The notes under the pieces: model-generated
What the model saw: the letters and a program-made list of their open reading frames with translations, nothing else
The model's database searches: none
What the model was told of the DNA's origin: nothing
Part shown: positions 1-6,264 of the stretch, piece after piece
Layout: each line of letters begins with the position of its first letter
How positions within the stretch are numbered: position 1 is the first letter of the stretch
Origin: Aliicoccus persicus_A
GTDB lineage: Bacteria > Bacillota > Bacilli > Staphylococcales > Salinicoccaceae
Direction: 5' to 3'
Assembly: GCA_020741755.1 (NCBI GenBank)
Contig: DYYI01000011.1
Span: forward strand, 1-14,471
Length of the DNA stretch: 14,471 nt
Translations under genes and position numbers: made by a program

Positions 1-300
1 GTTGACGTACAGTTTCACTTCTTCATCAGTGATCGTTATTTTAAGAGACTCACTAAAGGCATAAAATACAAAGAATACTCCAGCAAGCACACCTATAAAA
101 GCTGCGATGACTGAAACCCATTGGCTTTCCAATGATGCAATCCATTCAAGAGCGGCTTCAAAAGGAATTAGCGGTATATTCGTCGCCCAGTCGGCAATTG
201 TAGGTATAAACCAACCGAGAAGAGCCCCTAGAATCGGTGGAATAATGCTGAGTAAAACTTTTTCACCTGTAGTTAAACCCAGTACGGTTTCGTTCTTCAC
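1..300 (-). CDS. YqeB-like membrane protein, N-terminal 100 residues (truncated by window edge)
   Basis: This open frame runs off the left edge. It starts at a GTG at 300, nine bases after a GGAGG on the minus strand, and contributes exactly 100 codons. Two hydrophobic segments are visible, about residues 14-34 and 60-82. Between them is a region with the pattern GALLGWFIPTIADW followed by IPFEAALEWIASLES, and then the start of a soluble part (SLKITITDEEVKLYV). This layout resembles the YqeB family of Gram-positive bacteria: an N-terminal two-helix membrane hairpin followed by a PH-like cytoplasmic domain. The function of that family is not known to me. The assignment rests on recall of the family pattern; the C-terminal domain lies outside the window. 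Confidence 0.65.
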   Translation of the reverse strand, partial: MKNETVLGLTTGEKVLLSIIPPILGALLGWFIPTIADWATNIPLIPFEAALEWIASLESQWVSVIAAFIGVLAGVFFVFYAFSESLKITITDEEVKLYVN

Positions 301-338
301 TAGTTATATCCTCCATTTTTTTAAGAAAATATATATTC

Positions 339-377
339 TGATTGGTCAATCAATTATTTAACTGATTGATTAACCAA
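339..377. promoter_or_regulatory. Paired palindromic elements, TetR-type operator candidate
   Basis: Two related elements lie around the predicted transcription start of the YqeB-like gene. At 339-352 is TGATTGGTCAATCA, two perfect 6-bp arms around GT. At 363-377 is TGATTGATTAACCAA, which on the other strand reads TTGGTTAATCAATCA. Elements of this TTGGTCAATCA type are typical of AcrR/TetR-family repressor sites. No TetR gene is visible in the window; it may lie beyond the left edge. Confidence 0.45.
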
Positions 378-406
378 ACATTAACATATGAGCATTTTGC
401 AGTCAA
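378..406 (-). promoter_or_regulatory. Probable SigA promoter of the YqeB-like gene
   Basis: On the minus strand TTGACT (406-401) is followed after 17 bases by TAATGT (383-378), with an upstream TG that makes an extended -10. Transcription would start near 371, giving a leader of about 70 bases that crosses the palindromes at 339-377. Confidence 0.45.
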
Positions 407-508
407 TTCAATGACAATTAATTAGTTATATTTCGAATACCGTTTTAATTTCTATTCATCACTAAATCATATAAAATGAATGTCACTATAATATCTGGAG
501 GGAAAATT

Positions 509-1318
509 ATGAAACGTGTGCTCATCATCGGTTGTCCTGGAAGTGGTAAAAGTACGTTTGCAAGAAAACTACATAAAATTACGAGCATCCCCCTCCACCA
601 TCTCGACATGTTGAACTGGAATAGTGATAAGACAGTGGTAGAAAAAGAAGTTTTCATCGAGCGATTGAACAAAGTGTTAGAAACAGAAACTTGGATCATC
701 GATGGAAATTACTTAGGTACGATGGCATCTCGTATGAAGGATGCAGATACAGTCTTCTTTTTAGATTATGACTTGGAAACATGTCTGAGTGGTGTTCAAT
801 CACGTAAAGGACAGCCGCGTGCAGACATGCCATGGATTGAAACGGAGACTGATCCGGAGTTTATTGAATTTATAAAAACATTTCATATAGAATCGCGTCC
901 AAAGATTTTGGAGTTACTAGAAGAAAATAAACATAAAGAAATAATAGTTTTTAAAAATCGCTCTGAATCAGATAAATATATATTGAAGTTAACAATGCTT
1001 CAATTAGAAGGTTATCATCTGGATAAAGAGAATCGTAAAAGCGGTAAATACGTCGAAGTGCTCCATCCTGATTTTAAAGAATATGGACAATCAGGTGCTA
1101 TATATCACCTCGCTGACTTTAAGGGTATACCACTAAAAGATGCCAGTGAGTACGAAATTTCAAAGTTTTTTGTAAAAGAATTATCAGAGGATAATCGCCT
1201 GTGTACATACACATTATTGAACAAAACAACCGGTAACGAAAGTAACCGTAGTTCAGTCTGGGTAAGGGTTTCGGGTGATTGGAAGTTACTTTTCCACCAA
1301 GGTACAACAGTAAAATAA
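509..1318 (+). CDS. P-loop nucleotide kinase-like domain fused to DUF4440 (NTF2-like) domain
   Basis: The product has 269 residues. The start at 509 is chosen because GGAGGG (497-502) lies six bases upstream; an earlier in-frame ATG at 476 has no RBS. Residues 1-160 form a small P-loop NTPase: Walker A GCPGSGKST at 8-16, a WIIDGNY segment at 62-68 and an arginine-rich lid near 99-105. It matches the adenylate-kinase-like proteins often annotated as FlaR or topology modulation protein. Residues 162-269 look like a complete DUF4440/SnoaL-type NTF2-like domain: LLHPDF-like VLHPDFKEYGQSG at 184-196, then SSVWVRVSGDWKLLFHQGT at 248-266, the usual family ending. These two domains are normally separate proteins. 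The seam is at about 161-163, where Met163 could be the relic start of a free DUF4440 gene. A substrate cannot be assigned. The gene appears to be monocistronic, with its own terminator. Confidence 0.8.
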   Translation: MKRVLIIGCPGSGKSTFARKLHKITSIPLHHLDMLNWNSDKTVVEKEVFIERLNKVLETETWIIDGNYLGTMASRMKDADTVFFLDYDLETCLSGVQSRKGQPRADMPWIETETDPEFIEFIKTFHIESRPKILELLEENKHKEIIVFKNRSESDKYILKLTMLQLEGYHLDKENRKSGKYVEVLHPDFKEYGQSGAIYHLADFKGIPLKDASEYEISKFFVKELSEDNRLCTYTLLNKTTGNESNRSSVWVRVSGDWKLLFHQGTTVK

Positions 1319-1332
1319 TAACGAGATTTTTA

Positions 1333-1362
1333 TTCCCTAATTTCGATTAGGGAAATTTTTTT
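1333..1362 (+). terminator. Intrinsic terminator of the kinase-DUF4440 gene
   Basis: TTCCCTAAT and ATTAGGGAA form a perfect 9-bp stem closed by a TTCG tetraloop, followed by an A and seven Ts. It separates the fusion gene from the gntR operon. Confidence 0.9.
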
Positions 1363-1373
1363 GTTCAAAACTC

Positions 1374-1402
1374 TTTACAAGGTAGATATATACTGTTACA
1401 GT
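1374..1402 (+). promoter_or_regulatory. Probable SigA promoter of the gntR-ABC operon
   Basis: TTTACA (1374-1379) and TACAGT (1397-1402) are 17 bases apart, and a TG at 1394-1395 makes an extended -10. The predicted start, near 1409, falls inside the palindrome at 1400-1423. Confidence 0.55.
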
Positions 1403-1423
1403 TATATACATAACTATATAACT
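1400..1423. promoter_or_regulatory. Operator candidate for the GntR/YtrA-like regulator
   Basis: AGTTATATA and TATATAACT are perfect 9-bp inverted arms around CATAAC. A second nested palindrome, GTTAT-ATAC-ATAAC, lies at 1401-1414. The element covers the -10 end and the start point of the operon promoter, the place expected for autorepression by a dimeric GntR protein encoded directly downstream. Confidence 0.65.
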
Positions 1424-1441
1424 AAGTGAGGAGGTACAATT

Positions 1442-1831
1442 TTGAATGGAATGTTGAATGAGAGAAAGCCAATCTTTGAACAGATTAAAGATTGGATTAG
1501 CGATCAAATTATTGATGAGTCACTCATGCCACATGATCGAGTACCATCAACAAATGATATGGTTACCTTCTTTAAAGTGAATCATTTAACGGTCGCTAAG
1601 GGTGTCAATCAACTTGTAGATCAAGGCGCAATTTATAAAAAGAGAGGTGTCGGCATGTTTGTCGCTGATGGAGCTAGAGAAACTTTAATTGCAGAGCGTA
1701 AAGAGAAGTTTAAAGAAGAATACGTAAAGCCAATGGTCAATGAAATGTATGTACTTGGATTAAACGAAAAAGAACTCAACCAATTAATCGAACGTGTGAA
1801 GGAGGATGAATATGGTCAGCGTAGAGTTTAA
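1442..1831 (+). CDS. GntR-family transcriptional regulator, YtrA subfamily
   Basis: The product has 129 residues, the usual size for the short YtrA class. It starts at a TTG with GAGGAGG (1428-1434) seven bases upstream; the next in-frame ATG (1451) is too far from that RBS. Residues 10-75 are a GntR winged helix: PIFEQIKDWISDQI, the RVPSTNDMVTFFKVNHLTVAKGVNQLVDQGAIYKKRG-type recognition segment and a VGMFV wing. The remaining 50 residues are a short helical dimerisation tail without a ligand-binding domain. YtrA-class regulators commonly repress the ABC transporter operon they head, and relax on cell-wall antibiotic or peptide stress. PmtR, which controls phenol-soluble modulin export in Staphylococcus aureus, belongs to the same type. 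The reading frame overlaps the ATPase gene by 20 bases, implying translational coupling. Confidence 0.88.
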   Translation: MNGMLNERKPIFEQIKDWISDQIIDESLMPHDRVPSTNDMVTFFKVNHLTVAKGVNQLVDQGAIYKKRGVGMFVADGARETLIAERKEKFKEEYVKPMVNEMYVLGLNEKELNQLIERVKEDEYGQRRV

Positions 1832-2678
1832 AAATGTTAACTTTAACATTAAGAAGGAACAAATTTTGAAAAATATTAACCTTAATTTTGAGCCTGGTAA
1901 AATTTACGGATTGCTTGGACGTAACGGTGCAGGTAAGACGACGTTGCTTTCTCTTATTGCAACGTATCAAAAAGTTACGAGTGGTGAATTGACAGTGGCT
2001 GGTGAGAATCCGTATGAGAATGAAAGAGTTCTACCGCTTGTGAACTTCTTTCACCAATCGAATTATAACGACGATACAGATTCAATAAAAGCATTTTTTG
2101 AGTTACGTCAACTGTATTATCCGGATTTCAATATGAGCTATGCAGAGGACTTGCTTGCTGAATACAAACTCAGTAGAGACAAAAAGATGAGTGCCCTATC
2201 ACAAGGTCAATCATCAGTGGTAGAGGCAATTATGGGACTTGCAACGATGGCGCCGGTCGTGCTGTTTGATGAAGTAACGAATGGTATGGACGCACCATCT
2301 AGAGAAATTTTCTATAAGCAAGTGTTGAATGCAAAGAACCGTGAAAACCGTGTAATCGTAATATCAACACATATGGTGTCTGAGATGGATTACTTGTTTG
2401 ATGAAATTACGATCATTCATCATGGAGAAGTTCTAGTCAATGAAGCAGTTGATACTTTCCTAGAAAGTGGTTATGAAGCGACAGGACACATTGAAGCAAT
2501 CAAGCAATTCTCTGCAGATAAAAATGTCCTGCATTCACGCACACTTGGCACGACGAGAGCAGTTTCAATTTTAGGACAAATTACAGAAGATGAAATGCAA
2601 CAAATGGATGAATTAGATATCAGTTTTTCACCAATAAAATTACAAGATTTATTTATCAATATGACGGAAGATAAATAG
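1812..2678 (+). CDS. ABC transporter ATP-binding protein (YtrB-like)
   Basis: The product has 288 residues. The start at 1812 is preferred because AAGGAGG ends at 1805, leaving six bases; the ATG at 1806 touches the RBS. All nucleotide-binding motifs are present: Walker A GRNGAGKTT at 36-44, signature ALSQGQ near 128-133, Walker B VVLFDE at 149-154 with catalytic Glu154, and the switch histidine STH at 185-187. After the Walker B the usual DEPT reads DEVT. The segment LRQLYYPDFNMSYAEDLL is typical of COG1131 ATPases paired with YtrA regulators. The C-terminal 80 residues are an accessory region. The protein probably works as a homodimer with the permease encoded 13 bases downstream. The substrate is unknown; antimicrobial peptide or antibiotic defence is a family-level guess. 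Confidence 0.9.
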   Translation: MVSVEFKNVNFNIKKEQILKNINLNFEPGKIYGLLGRNGAGKTTLLSLIATYQKVTSGELTVAGENPYENERVLPLVNFFHQSNYNDDTDSIKAFFELRQLYYPDFNMSYAEDLLAEYKLSRDKKMSALSQGQSSVVEAIMGLATMAPVVLFDEVTNGMDAPSREIFYKQVLNAKNRENRVIVISTHMVSEMDYLFDEITIIHHGEVLVNEAVDTFLESGYEATGHIEAIKQFSADKNVLHSRTLGTTRAVSILGQITEDEMQQMDELDISFSPIKLQDLFINMTEDK

Positions 2679-2691
2679 GAAGGAGAGCAGT

Positions 2692-3360
2692 ATGAAGAAT
2701 AATAGACTAAGACTTGCAACGAACCATTTAAATTGGGCTGGATTTTTCGGGATGGCTTGGTATGTCGCGATTTTCACACTTATATATATTGCATTATTTC
2801 TAATTTTTGACGCAGCAGAGCTAGATTCAATGTCATATACGTCAACTGGGCTTAATGCAAACCGAGTGTTTATGTTTGTCATGGGAATCATTGTCGGAGG
2901 TGGCTATATATCGTGGGCATTTAGCTTAGCGATTACAAGAAAACAATTCTACAAAGCCAATCTCCTTTCTGGTTTAATCATATCGGCTATATTGGTAGCA
3001 GCAATACTTTTGGTGGGATTATTAGTAAATCTACTACCATTTACGGGAACAGAGGATATCATTGAATCATTACAAATGCATCCGGTCTTAAACATTATTA
3101 CAGTCTTTATCCAGACGTATTTAGCGTATCTCGCTGGGACATTAATCGGTATGGGCTTCTATCGTAATAGTTGGGCAGGTACACTTGCGATTCTTATTAC
3201 AGTGGTATTTAATATGTCGCCAGATATGCTGGACCCATATATCGTTGATATCTTAAATACGAGTAATGGTGTAGGTATGTTAATTGTAACCACAATATAT
3301 GTGATCATCTTAGTAATTCTAAATTATGTTTATACACGAGACGTTGTTATTCGCGTTTAA
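2692..3360 (+). CDS. ABC transporter permease, six-helix membrane protein
   Basis: The product has 222 residues. It is preceded by AAGGAG with about six bases to the ATG and begins 13 bases after the ATPase stop, so it is the third gene of the operon. Six hydrophobic segments are apparent, near residues 15-39, 61-84, 91-119, 131-157, 160-177 and 196-217. The short cytoplasmic N terminus and absence of large loops fit an ABC-2-like permease. No sequence motif reveals its substrate. With a single ATPase and a single permease, the transporter is expected to be an (AB)2 complex, unlike the S. aureus Pmt system, which has two of each. Membrane location is clear; the partnership is inferred from gene order. 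Confidence 0.82.
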   Translation: MKNNRLRLATNHLNWAGFFGMAWYVAIFTLIYIALFLIFDAAELDSMSYTSTGLNANRVFMFVMGIIVGGGYISWAFSLAITRKQFYKANLLSGLIISAILVAAILLVGLLVNLLPFTGTEDIIESLQMHPVLNIITVFIQTYLAYLAGTLIGMGFYRNSWAGTLAILITVVFNMSPDMLDPYIVDILNTSNGVGMLIVTTIYVIILVILNYVYTRDVVIRV

Positions 3361-3366
3361 TTAAGT

Positions 3367-3407
3367 AGCCAGGACACACAATTCGTTGTGAGGTTCTGGT
3401 TATTTTT
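3367..3407 (+). terminator. Intrinsic terminator of the gntR-ABC operon
   Basis: A long hairpin pairs AGCCAGGAC with GTTCTGGTT (two wobbles) and then CACAA with TTGTG around a TTCG loop, with a small internal bulge. It is followed by TATTTTT and starts seven bases after the permease stop. Confidence 0.85.
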
Positions 3408-3431
3408 GTGTGTGAAGATAAAGTGCTCAGC

Positions 3432-3460
3432 TTTAAATGTGCGTATAGATAAGGGATAAT
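3432..3460 (+). promoter_or_regulatory. Candidate promoter of the yfiT-like operon
   Basis: TTTAAA (3432-3437) and GATAAT (3455-3460) are 17 bases apart and would start transcription near 3467. A TATAAT at 3466-3471 is closer to the gene but would leave a leader of only about 12 bases. The overlapping GGGATA (3453-3458) with CTTTAA 16 bases upstream also hints at a SigB-like element, with a slightly long spacer. Confidence 0.35.
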
Positions 3461-3490
3461 GGAAGTATAATATTAAAAAGGATGATTAAG

Positions 3491-4003
3491 ATGGATGTAA
3501 AATTTCCGATTGGTCAATTAGAAGTACCTGATACAGTGACGATGGAAGACTTGAAGTCTTGGTTAAAAGATATCGAATGCTATACTGTACGCTTAAATGA
3601 AGTCGTTGATGGATTGAGTGAGAAAGAGTTAGAGAAACGTTATCGTGACGATGCATGGACAGTGCGGGAGCTCGTTCATCATATTGCAGACTCTCAGATT
3701 GGAATGTTTCATCGTTTAAAGCTCGCGTTAACGGATGATCGTCCGAATGTACCGAGATTTAATCAGGATGAATTTATCAATCTTGCAGATAGTAATATGC
3801 CGATAAAACCATCCCTCCTCATCTTGGCAGGGCTCAATGCACGAATCGTTGAGATGGGTGAGAGAATCAATGAGGATCAGCTGTTAAGAACATTCACACT
3901 GGAAAATGAAAAAGAAATCTCGGTAGCGACAAAGTTCGCTAAACTCGCATGGCATCCAAACCATCATTTAGCGCATATCAAAATTGCACTCGACAAAAAA
4001 TAA
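3491..4003 (+). CDS. yfiT: YfiT/BstA-like DinB-family metalloprotein
   Basis: The product has 170 residues. Start 3491 is chosen because AAAAAGG ends at 3481, giving a spacing of nine; the ATG at 3482 abuts it. The protein aligns by eye with Bacillus subtilis YfiT along its length: the PIGQ opening, WTVRELVHHIADS near residues 56-68, FHRLKLALTDDRP and the C-terminal WHPNHHLAHI at 154-163. The three metal-binding histidines of the four-helix DinB fold are predicted at 64, 158 and 162, all present. YfiT-type proteins have been linked to bacillithiol S-transferase activity (BstA), conjugating electrophiles or antibiotics to the thiol in the cytoplasm; others are annotated only as putative metal-dependent hydrolases. 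The gene is followed after 16 bases by the P-loop protein gene, so they form an operon. Confidence 0.85.
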   Translation: MDVKFPIGQLEVPDTVTMEDLKSWLKDIECYTVRLNEVVDGLSEKELEKRYRDDAWTVRELVHHIADSQIGMFHRLKLALTDDRPNVPRFNQDEFINLADSNMPIKPSLLILAGLNARIVEMGERINEDQLLRTFTLENEKEISVATKFAKLAWHPNHHLAHIKIALDKK

Positions 4004-4019
4004 GATCTCGAGGTAGTCT

Positions 4020-4586
4020 ATGAAAATTGTACTCATATTCGGTCCCCAGGCTGTTGGAAAGATGACAATTGGAGAAAAAGTTGGAGAAGCATTGAATATC
4101 CCACTCTTGCATAACCACGTGACATTGGACGTGATATGGCCATATATCGGATGGAATGAAGATACATTTAAATTGTCCCATGATTTAAGGATGGGCATAT
4201 TTAAACATATCGCAAAAGATGAAACACATCGTGGTATCGTGTTTACGTTTGTGTGGGCATTTAATTTAGAAAGTGATTGGGATGCGGTAGGTGAAATGAA
4301 ACAAATATTTAGCGCACAACATCATGAACTGTACTTTGTCGAATTGGCAGCTGATTTAGAGGAGAGAATTAAAAGAAATACGTCAGCTTATCGATTGGAG
4401 AAAAAACCATCGAAGCGTAACCTTGAGCATTCCCACAATGAATTAGTACGTTCTATGGATAAACATCGTATGAATTCATTGGATGGTGAAATTATAGAGA
4501 AAAACTACATGAAGTTAGATGTCACACATATCGATGCGACAGAAGCGAGTCAAAAAATAGTAGAATGGATTAATTCTCTTAAATAG
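4020..4586 (+). CDS. P-loop kinase-like protein (shikimate-kinase-like AAA family)
   Basis: The product has 188 residues. GAGGT (4010-4014) is five bases before the ATG and the gene begins 16 bases after yfiT. The Walker A is GPQAVGKMT at residues 8-16, with an unusual Gln and Met inside the loop. It is followed by an LLHNHVTLDVIWPYIGW segment that resembles substrate-binding parts of small kinases. An arginine/lysine-rich lid is suggested by RIKRNTSAYRLEKKPSKRN. Proteins of this type are widespread in Firmicutes as AAA family ATPases or shikimate-kinase-like proteins, without a demonstrated substrate that I know of. The sequence shows no DEAD or AAA+ features, so a small-molecule kinase is likelier than an ATPase machine. 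Confidence 0.75.
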   Translation: MKIVLIFGPQAVGKMTIGEKVGEALNIPLLHNHVTLDVIWPYIGWNEDTFKLSHDLRMGIFKHIAKDETHRGIVFTFVWAFNLESDWDAVGEMKQIFSAQHHELYFVELAADLEERIKRNTSAYRLEKKPSKRNLEHSHNELVRSMDKHRMNSLDGEIIEKNYMKLDVTHIDATEASQKIVEWINSLK

Positions 4587-4625
4587 TAATCAATTTCGTA
4601 ATACCTAAGTCTAATTTTTCATGAA

Positions 4626-4646
4626 AGACAAACAATTCATTTGTCT
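4626..4646. repeat. Inverted repeat between the P-loop gene and the FMN reductase gene
   Basis: AGACAAA and TTTGTCT form a perfect 7-bp stem with a CAATTCA loop. A second palindrome, TTTCATGAAA, overlaps it at 4617-4626. Neither is followed by a T run, so this is more likely an operator or a weak RNA hairpin than a classical terminator. The rest of the gap (4587-4711) holds no gene that I can see. Confidence 0.4.
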
Positions 4647-4711
4647 AATAAAATGGACTCGTGTACCCTTAAAAAGGAATGTTACTATTATTAACTAAGG
4701 ATTGATTATAG

Positions 4712-5272
4712 ATGAAGGTCGTATTTTTGTCGGGATCGAATATCGGAACGAAGACATTAAAAGCTGTAGAGTATGTTGCTGAAGAATTTAAAACACAACA
4801 TGAAACAGTAGAATCAGAAATATTAGATTTAGCAAACCTATCGATGCAGTTTTGCGATGGTAGAAACTACACGGACTACGAAGGTGACACAAAACACATC
4901 ATCGATATAATTATCGATGCAGATGCAGTCATTATTGGTACTCCTGTTTTCCAAGCTTCAATTCCAGCTGCATTAAAAAATGTATTTGATCTGTTACCAC
5001 AACAAGCACTATCAAACAAAGTCGTCGGTATTCTCGTTACAGCAGGTTCTTCAAAACATTATTTAGTTGCTGAACAACAATTAAAACCAATTCTTTCATT
5101 CATGAAAGCACATGTTGTAAACGCGTATGTATTTATTGAAGAGAAAGATTTTTATCAGTATGAAATCATTAATGAGAATGTAAAGATTCGCATCAAGCGA
5201 CTCGTACAAGAAACGCATGCTTTAGCACAAGCAATGCAGCAAGTACAAAGTATCACAGAAAAACAGCTCTAA
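4712..5272 (+). CDS. NADPH-dependent FMN reductase (flavodoxin-like)
   Basis: The product has 186 residues, typical for SsuE/Azo1-like enzymes. The flavin phosphate loop is GSNIGTKT at residues 8-15. The second FMN-contact segment, GTPVFQASIPAALKNVFDLL, is at 76-95, and a GILVTAGSS segment at 106-114 completes the flavodoxin-like fold. Such enzymes are cytoplasmic, bind FMN and use NAD(P)H to reduce free flavin, quinones, azo compounds or chromate; the substrate here is not shown. AAGG at 4697-4700 is eleven bases from the ATG, a somewhat long spacing. A TGTTACTAT extended -10 at 4680-4688 might drive the gene but lacks a good -35. A terminator overlaps the stop codon. Confidence 0.85.
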   Translation: MKVVFLSGSNIGTKTLKAVEYVAEEFKTQHETVESEILDLANLSMQFCDGRNYTDYEGDTKHIIDIIIDADAVIIGTPVFQASIPAALKNVFDLLPQQALSNKVVGILVTAGSSKHYLVAEQQLKPILSFMKAHVVNAYVFIEEKDFYQYEIINENVKIRIKRLVQETHALAQAMQQVQSITEKQL

Positions 5273-5299
5273 CCATCTTATAAAAGATGGTTATTTTTT
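5271..5299 (+). terminator. Intrinsic terminator overlapping the FMN reductase stop codon
   Basis: AACCATCTT and AAGATGGTT form a perfect 9-bp stem around ATAA, followed by A and six Ts. The first stem bases are part of the TAA stop. The next gene's GGAGGT begins at 5303, so this hairpin stands directly before it and may act as an attenuator. Confidence 0.85.
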
Positions 5300-5313
5300 C
5301 TTTGGAGGTCAAT

Positions 5314-6228
5314 ATGGAGAGCATTATAGAGGCGTTACATCGACAGTTAGAAAAGTATGAACCGACTGCTATCTACACTTTTAATGAAGGTTGGTCAGAT
5401 GATGATAAGTTTATTGTGGAGACAAAGTCAGGTGGTAAGTATTTGCTCAGACTTTCTAACATGGACAAAGCATCGCGTGCACAGCGGCAAGTGAAAATTA
5501 TTGAGCAAGCAATCGCTGCAAATATTCCAACACAAATTGTAGTGGATCATGGAACATGTTTGGATGATGAGAAGTACTTTATCTTACTCAAATGGATTGA
5601 AGCGGAACCGTTACTCGATAAAATTTTAAGCTACTCTGAAGATGTACAATACAATTTAGGAAGAACAGCAGGTCAGCATCTGCAAAAGATTCACCAATTC
5701 TCTACCACTTACTCCACTGGACTTGATTGGGATGTGTTATTTAATCGCAAGATAGATAAGAAACTCGAGATGTATGAAAATTGTCCCTTGAAATATGATA
5801 GGGATCGGGAATTGATTGAAGCGGTTCAAACGTATCGTAAAAAGTTATCAGCAACACCGCAAGTTGTACATCACGGAGATTATCATTTAGGCAATATGTT
5901 AATAGATAAAAATCATGTTATTCACATCATCGATTTTGATCGACATGATGTTGGTGATGGTTGGGATGAATTTAATCGTCTACCATTTAGTTACGATGTC
6001 AGTCCTGCATTTGCATCTGGTCTTGTAGATGCCTACTTCAACAACGAGATTCCACATAGATTTTGGGAGATGGTATGTTTGTACACAGCTACGAACGCAC
6101 TGTCGTCATTACCGTGGGCGTTACGATTCGGTGATGATGAAATAACGACGATAAAACATCAAACAGAGTCGTTATATAGGCAATACAATGATTTTAATAG
6201 CGTTATACCGGCGTGGTATCAGCAGTAG
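5314..6228 (+). CDS. APH-family phosphotransferase (aminoglycoside phosphotransferase fold)
   Basis: The product has 304 residues. The start at 5314 has GGAGGT (5303-5308) five bases upstream; the ATG at 5287 lies inside the terminator stem. The kinase core is plain: an N-terminal lobe with KYLLRLS (42-48), a catalytic loop VVHHGDYHLGNMLID at 184-198 with Asp189 and Asn194, and a metal-binding IIDFDR at 205-210. The continuation DVGDGWDEFNRLPF is characteristic of a Firmicutes subgroup of choline-kinase/APH-like proteins. It could phosphorylate an aminoglycoside, a macrolide or an ordinary metabolite; it does not match a resistance gene I know, so resistance should not be assumed. Expression appears to need readthrough of the hairpin just upstream or a promoter inside the FMN reductase gene. 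Confidence 0.82.
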   Translation: MESIIEALHRQLEKYEPTAIYTFNEGWSDDDKFIVETKSGGKYLLRLSNMDKASRAQRQVKIIEQAIAANIPTQIVVDHGTCLDDEKYFILLKWIEAEPLLDKILSYSEDVQYNLGRTAGQHLQKIHQFSTTYSTGLDWDVLFNRKIDKKLEMYENCPLKYDRDRELIEAVQTYRKKLSATPQVVHHGDYHLGNMLIDKNHVIHIIDFDRHDVGDGWDEFNRLPFSYDVSPAFASGLVDAYFNNEIPHRFWEMVCLYTATNALSSLPWALRFGDDEITTIKHQTESLYRQYNDFNSVIPAWYQQ

Positions 6229-6233
6229 AAAAG

Positions 6234-6264
6234 AAAAAGAGCCTTTGTAGGCTCTTTTTGTTTT
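6234..6264. terminator. Bidirectional terminator between the APH-like and acetamidase genes
   Basis: AAAAAGAGCC and GGCTCTTTTT form a 10-bp stem around TTTGTA, followed on the plus strand by GTTTT and flanked by As that give a U tract in the other direction. It lies between convergent genes and serves the plus-strand kinase clearly. The minus-strand stop is at 6263, so it directly follows that gene too. Confidence 0.88.

Noticed and set aside
107..361. Plus-strand ORF of 84 codons at the left end
   Set aside because: It lies antisense to the YqeB-like gene and its regulatory region, and its start has no RBS.
1442..3360. Identity with the S. aureus pmtRABCD system
   Set aside because: Only one ATPase and one permease are present, and I cannot confirm specific similarity over other YtrA-class units.
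5314..6228. Calling the APH-fold protein an aminoglycoside or macrolide resistance gene
   Set aside because: The kinase motifs are general to the superfamily and no diagnostic resistance subfamily pattern is recognised.
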